This document shows, piece after piece, positions 49,101-56,623 of a DNA stretch of 56,623 nucleotides. The notes beneath the pieces are model-generated. The model had not been told where the DNA came from. It did not search any database and was given only the letters and a program-made list of their open reading frames with translations. Position 1 is the first letter of the stretch. Each line of letters opens with the position of its first letter. Source of the DNA: a virus. Both the position numbers and the translations under genes were made by a program. The DNA lies in the IMG/VR virus record IMGVR_UViG_3300035156_000125, positions 1 through 56,623 of that record; one strand, given 5' to 3'.

Positions 49101-49247
49101 AGCTATCCCTTTTACTAAGTATCGCTTTTCTGCACACTTTTTTCAGCTATCCGGAATTTCCGGACAACTCAATTTTGAGGTTTCCTTTTGTTTACCCTCG
49201 GCTTAACCGATACCTGACCTAGGTATTACCTAGTGCAGCTATCCCTT
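49101..49247. repeat. Cluster of direct repeats and dyads in a lysis-region gap
   Basis: The octamer AGCTATCC occurs at 49101, 49145 and 49237; two of the copies extend to AGCTATCCCTT. Between them are the perfect dyad TCCGGAATTTCCGGA (49150-49164), CTCAATTTTGAG (49168-49179) and an ACCTAGGT element near 49217. The 226-base gap (49098-49323) has no gene. It may be an operator, a structured leader or a packaging-related site; nothing decides. Confidence 0.45.
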
Positions 49248-49323
49248 ATTATATGTTCCGCATTTTTGCAAAGTCTGCAAACTTGCAAAGAACTAACGCA
49301 ACCCTAACCAGTTGCTTTTTTTA

Positions 49324-49506
49324 TTAAATTGTTATGTAGAAATTGGCCAACCTTTCCCAATTAACATTTTTATTTCGCTCTATCATCTCGCATTTCTTTT
49401 TCAATTCGATTAACTGCCTTCTCATTTTGGGACTATTATAGTCAATTGTTTTTACTTTGGTTTTAGTTCCCTTTTTTAAAATGTCTTCAATTTTAGTCTT
49501 TGGCAT
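49324..49506 (-). CDS. 60-residue basic protein
   Basis: MPKTKIEDILKKGTKTKVKT, then PKMRRQLIELKKKCEMIERN: a Lys-rich helical protein, possibly nucleic-acid-binding. It lies 43 nt downstream of the holin-like gene. Function unknown. Confidence 0.5.
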   Translation of the reverse strand: MPKTKIEDILKKGTKTKVKTIDYNSPKMRRQLIELKKKCEMIERNKNVNWERLANFYITI

Positions 49507-49549
49507 GTATTATTTTTTAGCGACTCTGCGAATGTAACCGGTTGCTTTT

Positions 49550-49933
49550 TTATGGCTCCATGTTTACAATCTTACCATCTGCGACGTCCGTTTTTCTGTC
49601 AACGATTTTGTTTATAGCCGTATCGGTCTTACTAAGCAAAGCCTGCAAAGTGGATGATCCGGTATAGCCGACAAAGACGAACAGCCACTTGACAAACTCC
49701 CCTACAATCGGCTTATACTTAATCAATTCATCAATACCCATCAAGGCAATGATTAAAGCGATTACGGACGCGCTTAACGCAATCCAGTCGTCCTGCAGGT
49801 AGTTGCCAAAGCTGAAATGTATATTGGCTACTGCCGACCTCTTTTTGAGCGCTGGCAGCTTAATTACAAACACGTGGAACAGTAGTCCCAACATTCCCAT
49901 TCCGAAGCACTTCCAAAGTAGTATGATACTCAT
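49550..49933 (-). CDS. Putative holin (multi-span membrane protein)
   Basis: A 127-residue protein with an N-terminal membrane helix (IILLWKCFGMGMLGLLFHVF), a second span (WIALSASVIALIIALMGIDE) and a third hydrophobic stretch (WLFVFVGYTGSSTLQALLSK), then a charged tail. Its placement next to two other membrane proteins and near the endolysin supports a holin-type role. ATGA overlap with the upstream gene. Confidence 0.65.
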   Translation of the reverse strand: MSIILLWKCFGMGMLGLLFHVFVIKLPALKKRSAVANIHFSFGNYLQDDWIALSASVIALIIALMGIDELIKYKPIVGEFVKWLFVFVGYTGSSTLQALLSKTDTAINKIVDRKTDVADGKIVNMEP

Positions 49934-50193
49934 TTTCTATAATTTTCAGGTAAAACAATATTGGCTACATATTTGGTCAGCATACAGGCGGCAAACGATA
50001 CCCCGGCCTCTGTAGTTGTGTGCATTGGCGCAAAGAACACGGCAAGTAATATGAAGCTGTACTCTAACCAAAATGCTGCATCGCGGACCAATTGAAACTG
50101 GTTTAAATCCTTGTCCTGTATATATTTTAATAGCTGCTTAAAACCTAACAGTACCACTACAAACACAAGATCGTAGACATATATGCAGGTCAT
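49930..50193 (-). CDS. Small membrane protein, holin-like
   Basis: An 87-residue protein: a first span (YVYDLVFVVVLLGFKQLL), a short polar loop, and a second hydrophobic part (AAFWLEYSFILLAVFFAP) followed by a third weaker span. Coupled by 4-nt overlaps to both neighbours. It may be a holin partner or antiholin. Confidence 0.6.
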   Translation of the reverse strand: MTCIYVYDLVFVVVLLGFKQLLKYIQDKDLNQFQLVRDAAFWLEYSFILLAVFFAPMHTTTEAGVSFAACMLTKYVANIVLPENYRK

Positions 50194-50432
50194 TTCGCAA
50201 GCATTTTTAAGATGATATCTTTCAGGTCGCGCATGATCTCGTTATTATCTATTACGAGCTTTGCTACCTGCTTATTCAGTTCCTTTATCTCCACGTCTTT
50301 TTCACGGATCAGTACATCTTTTGTATTGATAACCCCGGTGAAATACTTGTACATGAAGTAGCAGAAAAAGCCAAGTACAACAATTACCGGTAACTGCTTT
50401 AATAGAAAATCTTGTATTATTTGCGGGTCCAT
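50190..50432 (-). CDS. BhlA/UviB-like membrane protein with coiled coil
   Basis: An 80-residue protein. Residues 13-31 (LPVIVVLGFFCYFMYKYF) are a membrane helix, followed by a cytoplasmic coiled coil (KDVLIREKDVEIKELNKQVA). The span plus charged coil resembles BhlA-type holin-like proteins. It lies 3 nt after the receiver-domain gene, suggesting a shared message. Confidence 0.6.
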   Translation of the reverse strand: MDPQIIQDFLLKQLPVIVVLGFFCYFMYKYFTGVINTKDVLIREKDVEIKELNKQVAKLVIDNNEIMRDLKDIILKMLAK

Positions 50433-50435
50433 TAG

Positions 50436-50918
50436 CTATTTTTTTTCTAGTCTTTCCAGTATACGTTTTGCTGCCTCTTTCAATTCGCGGTCTTTTTCGC
50501 CCAGTACGTGCGCTTTCATTATCTTTCGCTCCATATCAATCTTTGCCTGGTAGACCTTTTCTATTACCTGCCTAAACCAATTAACGTCAGGACTTTTTTT
50601 GACATAGTAAGATCCCACACGTAGCCGGATAATGTCTAGTAATTGGGGAACGTTCGTTGCCCCGCTTACAAATACCGGCGCTATTACATTCTGTATCTGC
50701 ATCACGCTTTTCATTACCTGTACGCCCGTCCCGCTGCCTTTCAAATCGTAATCACTAACGACAACGCAGGGCACGTCAGGCTTTATGGCAGCAATAAGAT
50801 GTTGCGCATCGCTGTAAAATGTAGCCTCTAGTTTTACCTCTGCGAAATACTCCTGCATCAATTGCAGGTCATCTAAATCATCGTCTATCACAAACACTTG
50901 GATTTCCATTATTTGCAT
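50436..50918 (-). CDS. CheY-like response regulator receiver protein
   Basis: A 160-residue protein with every receiver hallmark: acidic pair Asp12-Asp13 (VFVIDDDLDDLQL), phosphoacceptor Asp56 (VVVSDYDLKGSG), Ser85 (PVFVSGATN) and Lys107 (YYVKKS). After residue 120 is a charged helix, with no output domain. A second ATG at residue 4 is also possible. It is the first gene of the lysis run, directly upstream of three small membrane proteins. I infer that phosphorylation by a host kinase might adjust lysis or another host response; there is no direct evidence. Confidence 0.85.
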   Translation of the reverse strand: MQIMEIQVFVIDDDLDDLQLMQEYFAEVKLEATFYSDAQHLIAAIKPDVPCVVVSDYDLKGSGTGVQVMKSVMQIQNVIAPVFVSGATNVPQLLDIIRLRVGSYYVKKSPDVNWFRQVIEKVYQAKIDMERKIMKAHVLGEKDRELKEAAKRILERLEKK

Positions 50919-50961
50919 TTTCTCTCCTGCCCGTTTATCTTTCTTTTTACGGTATTGTCTG

Positions 50962-53949
50962 CTATTGAAAATGCAGACTTAATATGTTTATTTTCCTGTC
51001 ATAGTTTACTCCAAACATTTTCACCCTTACCCGCTTTGGATTTTGCCAATTCGCTAACGGGTCACTCACTGGTACTACAATGGGTGTGTAATCCGCATAA
51101 GCGAACCTTACACCTGCCGATGTTGCAGAAATGGTTAACGGTTGATTTCTCCAAAGAACGTTACTGATGAATGGCAGCCCACCTTCGGAATGTATCAGGT
51201 TGCCATTGCCATACACGTTGCGTGGATTAGTACCGCCAAAGCTGATTGTGTGGTTGAACCGAGCTATTACCCTGTCTGCATTGTCCAACACTTCCAGGTA
51301 TGTACCGCCCTCAAATGCGTCCGGGAAGCAATATTCCAAATTGATAACAGATGATACCGTCCATGAATTTCGGCCTGCTATGTACGTTGGAAAGTCTTTG
51401 TATACTTGATCTTCTGATCCGGGAACTGTCTGCTTATAGTTCACATACAAGTCACCCGTTTCACGGCGCAGGTATTTCATGTTGTAAGTTTTGATATTCC
51501 AAAACCTACCATTTACCGCGTCTGTTTCTTCTGCACGGCTTCTGTACCATCCGCCGTCACCACTTACCAGAACTGTATTGTAATCCAGTCCGTTCATCAT
51601 ATCAGTAGGGTCTACGGGTACAGCATCGTAAGGCTGTACAAGGGTAATAGTGGTTTCACTTTCAACTACGGTATTTAATCCACTTATTTTCCAACTATGT
51701 ACACCACCATGAACGCTTTCATCGTTGTGGACGAGATAATAGTTACTCCCAATAGTTGCCATCTTTGCGCAAAAGCTATTTCCGGCCATCCCTGCTGCGC
51801 CGCTTGCACCGCCATCTTGTGCCCCAAATTGTCCTACCATTAGTCCGTTATCCCAAACGTGTTGCCACATATTGCACTGGCCACCTTTCCAAAATTCACC
51901 GTGATAACCCCAGAAGATTGATCTCCCTTGCACCCTTGCAACGCTTCCTGCATAAGCAGGCCCTCCACCGTATTGCGCCTCGCCGTTGCCTATGTCAAAA
52001 TCTCCGTTTGAAGGAAACCTGCCGCGGTAGTAAGGAAATGTAGGTAATGATGTTCGCCATTTCCATGTGGATGCACCAAGTTCTACAGCGCCAAGATGAT
52101 ATTTTTCAGAACCATTTTGAGAGGGGGTTTGACTGCCTGGCATAGCACCGTCAAATACAACCATTAACCCCGACGTTGTTTGCTCTCCCGGTGCAAGGGT
52201 TCCACCTACACCCATGTAAGCGGGATCATCTTCGCCTATGTTTGGAGTGCTTGCAAGTGCCGTAAATGAACTTGCCCAAATTGGGTTGTTGCTGCCATCA
52301 AATCCGGTCAATGCTTTTTTGTACCATACTAACGGCTCATTTGTACTTCTGAAACTGTAGATGTACCTGATAGAACCGTCTGCATATAATTCATTACTTC
52401 CTATGCCAAACGTTATACCTGTGTACCGAAGTAATGCAGTTGGCATGACTTCCATTACACGCCAATTTGCACCGCCTTGCGTATTGTACATTAACCCGTA
52501 AGCCCTGCCGTTTGAAAATGTAATCGGATTTTGAAAGGATAGATTGTTTGCGTCAATACTTCCTATGAAGTTTCTTTTTAGTAACCACCCGGTACTACCT
52601 GAGAGAGTTACGTTATAGTCTCTCTCAAATTCAAGATGATCTGAATAAATGCGTGAAGGGTTATTTGGGTCTATTGAACTATAGTAAGAGTGAGGGATAT
52701 AAGCAATCTGGTCTATGTAAGTACCGGCACTGTTATAATGCATGTTTCGGTAACTGTTCTTGTCGCCTATCCAAAAAGAACCATCTGATTGAAATGCTAT
52801 ATACGAGTTATCAAAGCTGAATTTGTAATTTGTAACGGCTGGGGAAGTAAGGTAGCCGCCTGCTGTTCCTACTGTTATTGTGGGCGCTCCGGTACTTGTG
52901 TTATACAGCTTGGCTTGTTGTACTGTACTTGCATCCAACACTCCTATAACGCTTCCCTGTGATCCCACACCGCCGACCTTTGTAAACCCTGTGAGGCTGA
53001 TACCGGATGCAGTGAAATTTCCACTACCGTCGATTGTATATTTCGTTACTGTTGTATTCCCGAGTGTTACCCAAAGTGCATCTGCATCATCCCGAGCTAG
53101 GTGTCTTGCATTTTCAAAACTTTGTGTGCGGATTAATGCCCCTGTTGTTTTGTTGTAAACTTCCACCCCCGCGCTTCGGGACACGTAAAGAAAATTGGTT
53201 CCTACTGCCATCCCATAGACTGATCCTCCTACTGCAATTGCGTTATTATAGCCCTGATAAGATGAACCGCTACTAAACGCTACTTCTGTATTGTCTGCAG
53301 TTGAAGTTGCAAATACCCATGTACTTGCATTTTCTTTATCCCCGGCCCAATAAACGCGGGTTCCATCGGTGCAGCTAAATTCTGTTGATTGACTTACGCC
53401 GTTTTCCCTATCGGGAAGCACATTCAACATTTCCTGTTTTTCGCTTAACAGGAATGACTTTTGAGAAGTAGAGCGCTCGTTATAATGTACGCTGTAATAT
53501 CCTTTCGTACTACTAAAACACATCGAAGCAATAGGCAAAAAGCCTTTGTGAATAAGATCGCCTGTAAACGATTTGCTTGTGTTGCCAATTACGCCTTCCC
53601 ACGTATAGGTGACGTTATTTCTTAGTACTTTGATTTTGTAAGTTCCTGCTGCTATATCAGCATAATCATCGTCGGTTCCATCCCATGTGTAAGTATGCGT
53701 GCCGGCAGGGTAAACCACGTTGTTAAATATGCCCCGGATTAAGACATTGTTTGTTGTATAAACTCCGGCAGATACCGTTTGCGTTGATGGTGTTGCAAAC
53801 ACAATATCCAGTCCTTCGCCACCTACTACGGGGATTGTCACTGTGTCTCCTTTTACGTAAACCTTAGAACCACGTTTAATGTAGATGGAGTTTTGCGCAT
53901 TCGTGGAAATGGCTAATGCTGCAAAGAGTATTGAGATTAGTAAACGCAT
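50962..53949 (-). CDS. Very large beta-rich spike/propeller protein with signal peptide
   Basis: A 995-residue protein with a signal peptide (MRLLISILFAALAISTNAQ). Residues about 30-130 resemble a FlgD-type Ig-like domain (THTYTWDGTDDDYADIAAGT, YKIKVLRNNVTYTW). The rest is long beta-repeat sequence with many GG/WG turns, probably one or more propellers; the C-terminus is PKRVRVKMFGVNYDRKINIL. It lies with the other fibre genes, so it may be a depolymerase or receptor-binding spike. No catalytic motif is seen. Confidence 0.6.
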   Translation of the reverse strand: MRLLISILFAALAISTNAQNSIYIKRGSKVYVKGDTVTIPVVGGEGLDIVFATPSTQTVSAGVYTTNNVLIRGIFNNVVYPAGTHTYTWDGTDDDYADIAAGTYKIKVLRNNVTYTWEGVIGNTSKSFTGDLIHKGFLPIASMCFSSTKGYYSVHYNERSTSQKSFLLSEKQEMLNVLPDRENGVSQSTEFSCTDGTRVYWAGDKENASTWVFATSTADNTEVAFSSGSSYQGYNNAIAVGGSVYGMAVGTNFLYVSRSAGVEVYNKTTGALIRTQSFENARHLARDDADALWVTLGNTTVTKYTIDGSGNFTASGISLTGFTKVGGVGSQGSVIGVLDASTVQQAKLYNTSTGAPTITVGTAGGYLTSPAVTNYKFSFDNSYIAFQSDGSFWIGDKNSYRNMHYNSAGTYIDQIAYIPHSYYSSIDPNNPSRIYSDHLEFERDYNVTLSGSTGWLLKRNFIGSIDANNLSFQNPITFSNGRAYGLMYNTQGGANWRVMEVMPTALLRYTGITFGIGSNELYADGSIRYIYSFRSTNEPLVWYKKALTGFDGSNNPIWASSFTALASTPNIGEDDPAYMGVGGTLAPGEQTTSGLMVVFDGAMPGSQTPSQNGSEKYHLGAVELGASTWKWRTSLPTFPYYRGRFPSNGDFDIGNGEAQYGGGPAYAGSVARVQGRSIFWGYHGEFWKGGQCNMWQHVWDNGLMVGQFGAQDGGASGAAGMAGNSFCAKMATIGSNYYLVHNDESVHGGVHSWKISGLNTVVESETTITLVQPYDAVPVDPTDMMNGLDYNTVLVSGDGGWYRSRAEETDAVNGRFWNIKTYNMKYLRRETGDLYVNYKQTVPGSEDQVYKDFPTYIAGRNSWTVSSVINLEYCFPDAFEGGTYLEVLDNADRVIARFNHTISFGGTNPRNVYGNGNLIHSEGGLPFISNVLWRNQPLTISATSAGVRFAYADYTPIVVPVSDPLANWQNPKRVRVKMFGVNYDRKINILSLHFQ

Positions 53950-53951
53950 GG

Positions 53952-55106
53952 TTATTTCTTAATAAAAGGTATGAATATGGCTTCTTTTGTGTTGGTACCC
54001 TGGTCTTCTACAGCTCCGGTATTGTTGAATAATATTGTACCATTTGCCGATTTCAATGTGTTTACATCCCGTTGAATGAGTATTTTATACAATCCTGCAT
54101 CTACAGTGTTCTCGGATAAGACATTGTTGTTGCCCTGGTTTAATATGAGTGAAGCATAGACCTTTTTACTCTTTCCTTCAATTACTGTATTGGATGACAA
54201 TACACAACTATCTACATCGGTAAGCATGATACCCACTTGCACATTTTCTATTGTGTTGTCAGATATTCTGGTATGTAGTGTTTTCTGCAAACGTTGGAAA
54301 CTGCCTATGCGCATACCGTACACACTGCCCGATATTGTGTTTTTGGAGATACTGGAATAATCAAAGCTCCCTGCTATACCGTATTCTCCACTGTTTACTA
54401 TCGTGTTAAATGCTATGGTACTAAACCTGCTGCCTCCTTTATTATCATCCGCAGTGATGCCGATATAACAACCTTCTATATAGTTGCCAATGATTTTTGC
54501 AAACCTGGAATACCTGGTAAGAATACCATTTGCTTTTTTATTGTAGATTTTGTTGTCATTGATTGTTATGAAGTCATCGGTACTATCTGCACTGTATCCC
54601 CAATCTGCAATACCGTCGCTGGTACCTCCTCTAATCTCATTAGCTATAATATCAAAATCACGATTGCCGCCATTAAGTAACACGCCTACATCTGTATTGA
54701 AGATCTTGTTATTTGCTATTTTACAGTTTTTCGATCCGTTTAAAGCAATGCCTTCAGCGAAGTTGTCTCTTACCGTACAATCAACAATTTGTATAGTATT
54801 GCAGTTTAGTACCATGACCAGTGTAGTTGACTGGTCCATAGCAGTATATCCTTCAATGTCAAATCCTTCAATTGATGAATTATTTGCCTTATAAAAGGTA
54901 ATACTGTGTGCCTTGATATAAGGTTTGTTTAATCCTACTAACTTGGTATTGGAAGGAATGTATAAGTCCTTGACGAAGAAACTATCTCTGGCAATATTGA
55001 TGGTACCACCTTTATTGATGGCATCCTGCAGTTCCTTCGTATTATCTACCTGCGCCGTAGCAGCACAACAGGTAAGAAAAGCAAATAACCCAAATAGTGT
55101 TTTCAT
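53952..55106 (-). CDS. Right-handed beta-helix spike protein with signal peptide
   Basis: A 384-residue protein. The signal peptide is MKTLFGLFAFLTCCAATAQ. The body is a typical parallel beta-helix: TIQIVDCTVRDNFAEGIALN, NCKIANNKIFNTDVGVLLNG, SDGIADWG and repeated N-x-I turns. This is the fold of pectate-lyase-like tail spikes that bind or cut polysaccharide. Its stop is 2 nt from the next gene. Confidence 0.75.
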   Translation of the reverse strand: MKTLFGLFAFLTCCAATAQVDNTKELQDAINKGGTINIARDSFFVKDLYIPSNTKLVGLNKPYIKAHSITFYKANNSSIEGFDIEGYTAMDQSTTLVMVLNCNTIQIVDCTVRDNFAEGIALNGSKNCKIANNKIFNTDVGVLLNGGNRDFDIIANEIRGGTSDGIADWGYSADSTDDFITINDNKIYNKKANGILTRYSRFAKIIGNYIEGCYIGITADDNKGGSRFSTIAFNTIVNSGEYGIAGSFDYSSISKNTISGSVYGMRIGSFQRLQKTLHTRISDNTIENVQVGIMLTDVDSCVLSSNTVIEGKSKKVYASLILNQGNNNVLSENTVDAGLYKILIQRDVNTLKSANGTILFNNTGAVEDQGTNTKEAIFIPFIKK

Positions 55107-55117
55107 GGTTGTAGTTT

Positions 55118-55981
55118 TTAACGCGGAGCCACTTCATCATAGCTGGAATTTTCATTCCCTACTCTGACAGGCCCGAAATACAGTACTCTTTGTTTAATCG
55201 CAGGCGGCGCACCTACTAAAAATTTCCACGGCCATTTGTATATTCCACATCGCAGATAAGGCGGTGTTGTATCGTTGTAACTGTTCGGCATTCCCACCCT
55301 GTCAATGACCTTCGTCCCGTCTTTCCATACTTCAACTATGCCTGTTTCGTCATGACCGTGTTTAATATGAAATACCCAATCAATCCATTTTTCTTTGGGT
55401 ATTGCTCCAAGTGCTATTGTCGTTTGTCCGTCCAGCAATGTTCCACCGCCCGGCCCTGAATTGTTCTCGAGGCTTGACCATTTAATGTCAAATCGAAATT
55501 GCCCATTAATTGATACCAGTGACAGTGCCGGACTTCTCGCTCCTTCGCCTATATCGTTCTGATCTACTTCGTGCCAATGGGTTATAATCTCCGGGTTCAC
55601 GTCGTCCGCCGTTGACTTTGGGAACAACATGGAAAGCCCAACCCAACATTCTACCGTGCCTGTATTAAAATACTGTACTAATTCTGCTCTCGAAGGGTCA
55701 TGCGTTGTACTGTCTGCAAAGTTCACTTCGCACCGTCCGCACGTTTTTGTGTTGCCTCGTGCGTACTTGTTTGAAATAGCCAAAGAACTTGTTGCACCAA
55801 CTGTTGTTATATTCCACGCACCTAGTAAATGATCTTCCTGGTAGCGTTGTATTCTGATTAGATTACCCGCATTGACCTCGAAACCCGTCCCGTTGTGGTG
55901 GATGCCATTAATAACTTGGTGGTCAATTGACCATCTTGGTGTGCGATATCCTCCCGGTGTATTTGTTTCGACTAGGTACAT
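55118..55981 (-). CDS. Polysaccharide lyase (heparin lyase I-like) tail protein
   Basis: A 287-residue protein matching the Polysacc_lyase (PF14099) pattern: SRAELVQYFNTGTVECWVGL then SMLFP, HWHEVD, WIDWVFHIKHGHDETGIVEV, YLRCGIYKWPWKF and RVLYFGPVRVG. The jelly-roll fold with catalytic Lys/His/Tyr/Arg breaks acidic polysaccharides such as capsule. No signal peptide, so it probably acts as part of the virion. Its ATG overlaps the upstream stop (TAATG). Confidence 0.75.
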   Translation of the reverse strand: MYLVETNTPGGYRTPRWSIDHQVINGIHHNGTGFEVNAGNLIRIQRYQEDHLLGAWNITTVGATSSLAISNKYARGNTKTCGRCEVNFADSTTHDPSRAELVQYFNTGTVECWVGLSMLFPKSTADDVNPEIITHWHEVDQNDIGEGARSPALSLVSINGQFRFDIKWSSLENNSGPGGGTLLDGQTTIALGAIPKEKWIDWVFHIKHGHDETGIVEVWKDGTKVIDRVGMPNSYNDTTPPYLRCGIYKWPWKFLVGAPPAIKQRVLYFGPVRVGNENSSYDEVAPR

Positions 55982-56623
55982 TACGGATTATAGATGATTA
56001 CGTCGGCAACATACAATGAAGCCGTCTGACTTGCCTCCGAATTTTTTAGCGATATTGTTAGTAATGGGTTGGCTGAAAAGTCGAATGTAAAAGGAACTAT
56101 TTCGGTTGTTGCGACGCCATAACCAACATTGGTTGGGCTGTCAACCGCACCAACAATGAACTGATTTGTCAACGACCCGGCAAAGAACAAACTGGTTGTG
56201 TAATTACCGACCTGACCGAGCGATTGACTAACCTCTGCTATGATCGTACTGCCTATTCTTACCCTGCATTGTATAGCCTGGAAAACAAAGCTGATCTGAA
56301 TTTTACTGTTTACTGTTAGCTGGGTGAACTCTATCGCTTTGGTGAATAAGACTACGTGCGATGTGCTGCCTGTTGCGGTGCCAGTTACGTGGCTTAATCC
56401 GTAAAGTCTCGGGTTGATACTGTTCTTTGTACCAATAAATTTATGTGCGCCGTAATCCCCGTCACCATCATAAAAATATTTCGATACTGCACCGTTGTTT
56501 TGTTCATCTATAGCGACGGTAATTATTTTTCGCTGTTCACTTGTAGCTTCATCTACATAAGCAGGGTAATCAGCAACGGACACGGCTTTGTAAGCCTCTT
56601 TGGATAGAATGCCAGAGTTACCG
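55981..56623 (-). CDS. Partial tail fibre protein (5' end cut by the window edge)
   Basis: The visible 213 codons run from the edge (GNSGILSKEAYKAVSVADYP) to the end VADVIIYNP. A GTG at 56583 can serve as an internal start but the frame is open upstream to the end of the window. The C-terminal 100 residues are beta-rich (STIIAEVSQSLGQVGNYTTS, then FTFDFSANPLLTISLKN). The stop overlaps the next ATG (TAATG). The role is inferred from the fibre-gene cluster; the family is unknown. Confidence 0.6.
   Translation of the reverse strand, partial: GNSGILSKEAYKAVSVADYPAYVDEATSEQRKIITVAIDEQNNGAVSKYFYDGDGDYGAHKFIGTKNSINPRLYGLSHVTGTATGSTSHVVLFTKAIEFTQLTVNSKIQISFVFQAIQCRVRIGSTIIAEVSQSLGQVGNYTTSLFFAGSLTNQFIVGAVDSPTNVGYGVATTEIVPFTFDFSANPLLTISLKNSEASQTASLYVADVIIYNP

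Noticed and set aside
49298-49322. Plus-strand terminator (GCAAC / GTTGC then seven U)
   Set aside because: The stem has only 5 bp and no promoter was found upstream; a similar weak element is at 49538-49552. Not enough to call.
50962-56623. Diversity-generating retroelement acting on the fibre genes
   Set aside because: No reverse transcriptase and no template/variable repeat pair was noticed.

Overview
The window looks like the nearly complete genome of a temperate, long-tailed (siphovirus-type) phage of a Bacteroidota host, probably from the Sphingobacteriia/Chitinophagia side. The reasons are the full set of HK97-type head genes plus a tape measure and tail genes; a tyrosine integrase beside a divergent repressor/Cro-like pair; promoters that fit the Bacteroidota pattern (TTG, 19-20 nt, TAnnTTTG) with hardly any Shine-Dalgarno sequences; and several small proteins of types common in Bacteroidota phages (the ANELRIGN type, YopX, DUF6291, DUF4468). 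Almost every gene is on the minus strand, so the map reads from high to low coordinates.

Layout in transcription order. The switch lies at 42.1-43.0 kb: an XRE-type repressor (+) and a Cro-like gene (-) diverge across a cluster of dyads. The early region (42.4 to 26.6 kb, -) holds many small proteins, a YopX protein, a recombination set (Sak4-like ATPase, a protein of unknown role, SSB, NinB), a DNA methyltransferase, a nucleoside deoxyribosyltransferase-like protein, a replication protein whose gene contains a strict 10-bp repeat array (candidate origin), a DnaB helicase, a MazG-like pyrophosphohydrolase and a VRR-NUC nuclease. The late region (26.6 kb to 1, -) runs TerS, TerL, portal, protease, capsid, connectors, tail tube with a possible +1-frameshifted FN3 domain, tape measure, tail-tip protein and fibres. 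Both window edges cut open reading frames, and joining the end to the start continues the late operon in normal order: more fibre/depolymerase genes (56.6-51 kb), a CheY-like receiver, three holin-like membrane proteins, a candidate unimolecular spanin and a GH19 endolysin (47.6 kb). The sequence is therefore most likely a circular or circularly permuted genome opened inside a fibre gene.

Between lysis genes and integrase is a separate minus-strand unit (47.5-45.0 kb) with its own promoter, ending in an HNH endonuclease. The 740 bp in front of the integrase is non-coding. It holds a rod-like structured RNA candidate and a plausible attP made of paired direct repeats around a tRNA-Ser-like segment. 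Two short plus-strand RNA candidates with good promoter and terminator matches lie opposite the minus-strand genes, one upstream of the replication gene and one between spanin and endolysin. Two plus-strand gene blocks flank the tape-measure gene; one, encoding a secreted DUF4468-type protein, looks like a lysogenic-conversion cargo gene.

The most unusual points are the 10-bp iteron array in the replication gene, the tube-FN3 frameshift arrangement, one domain shared by a head-tail connector and a tail fibre, host-type signal peptides on three fibre-region proteins, the receiver domain in the lysis cassette, and the three RNA candidates. All functional calls come from reading motifs by eye; no database search was run.
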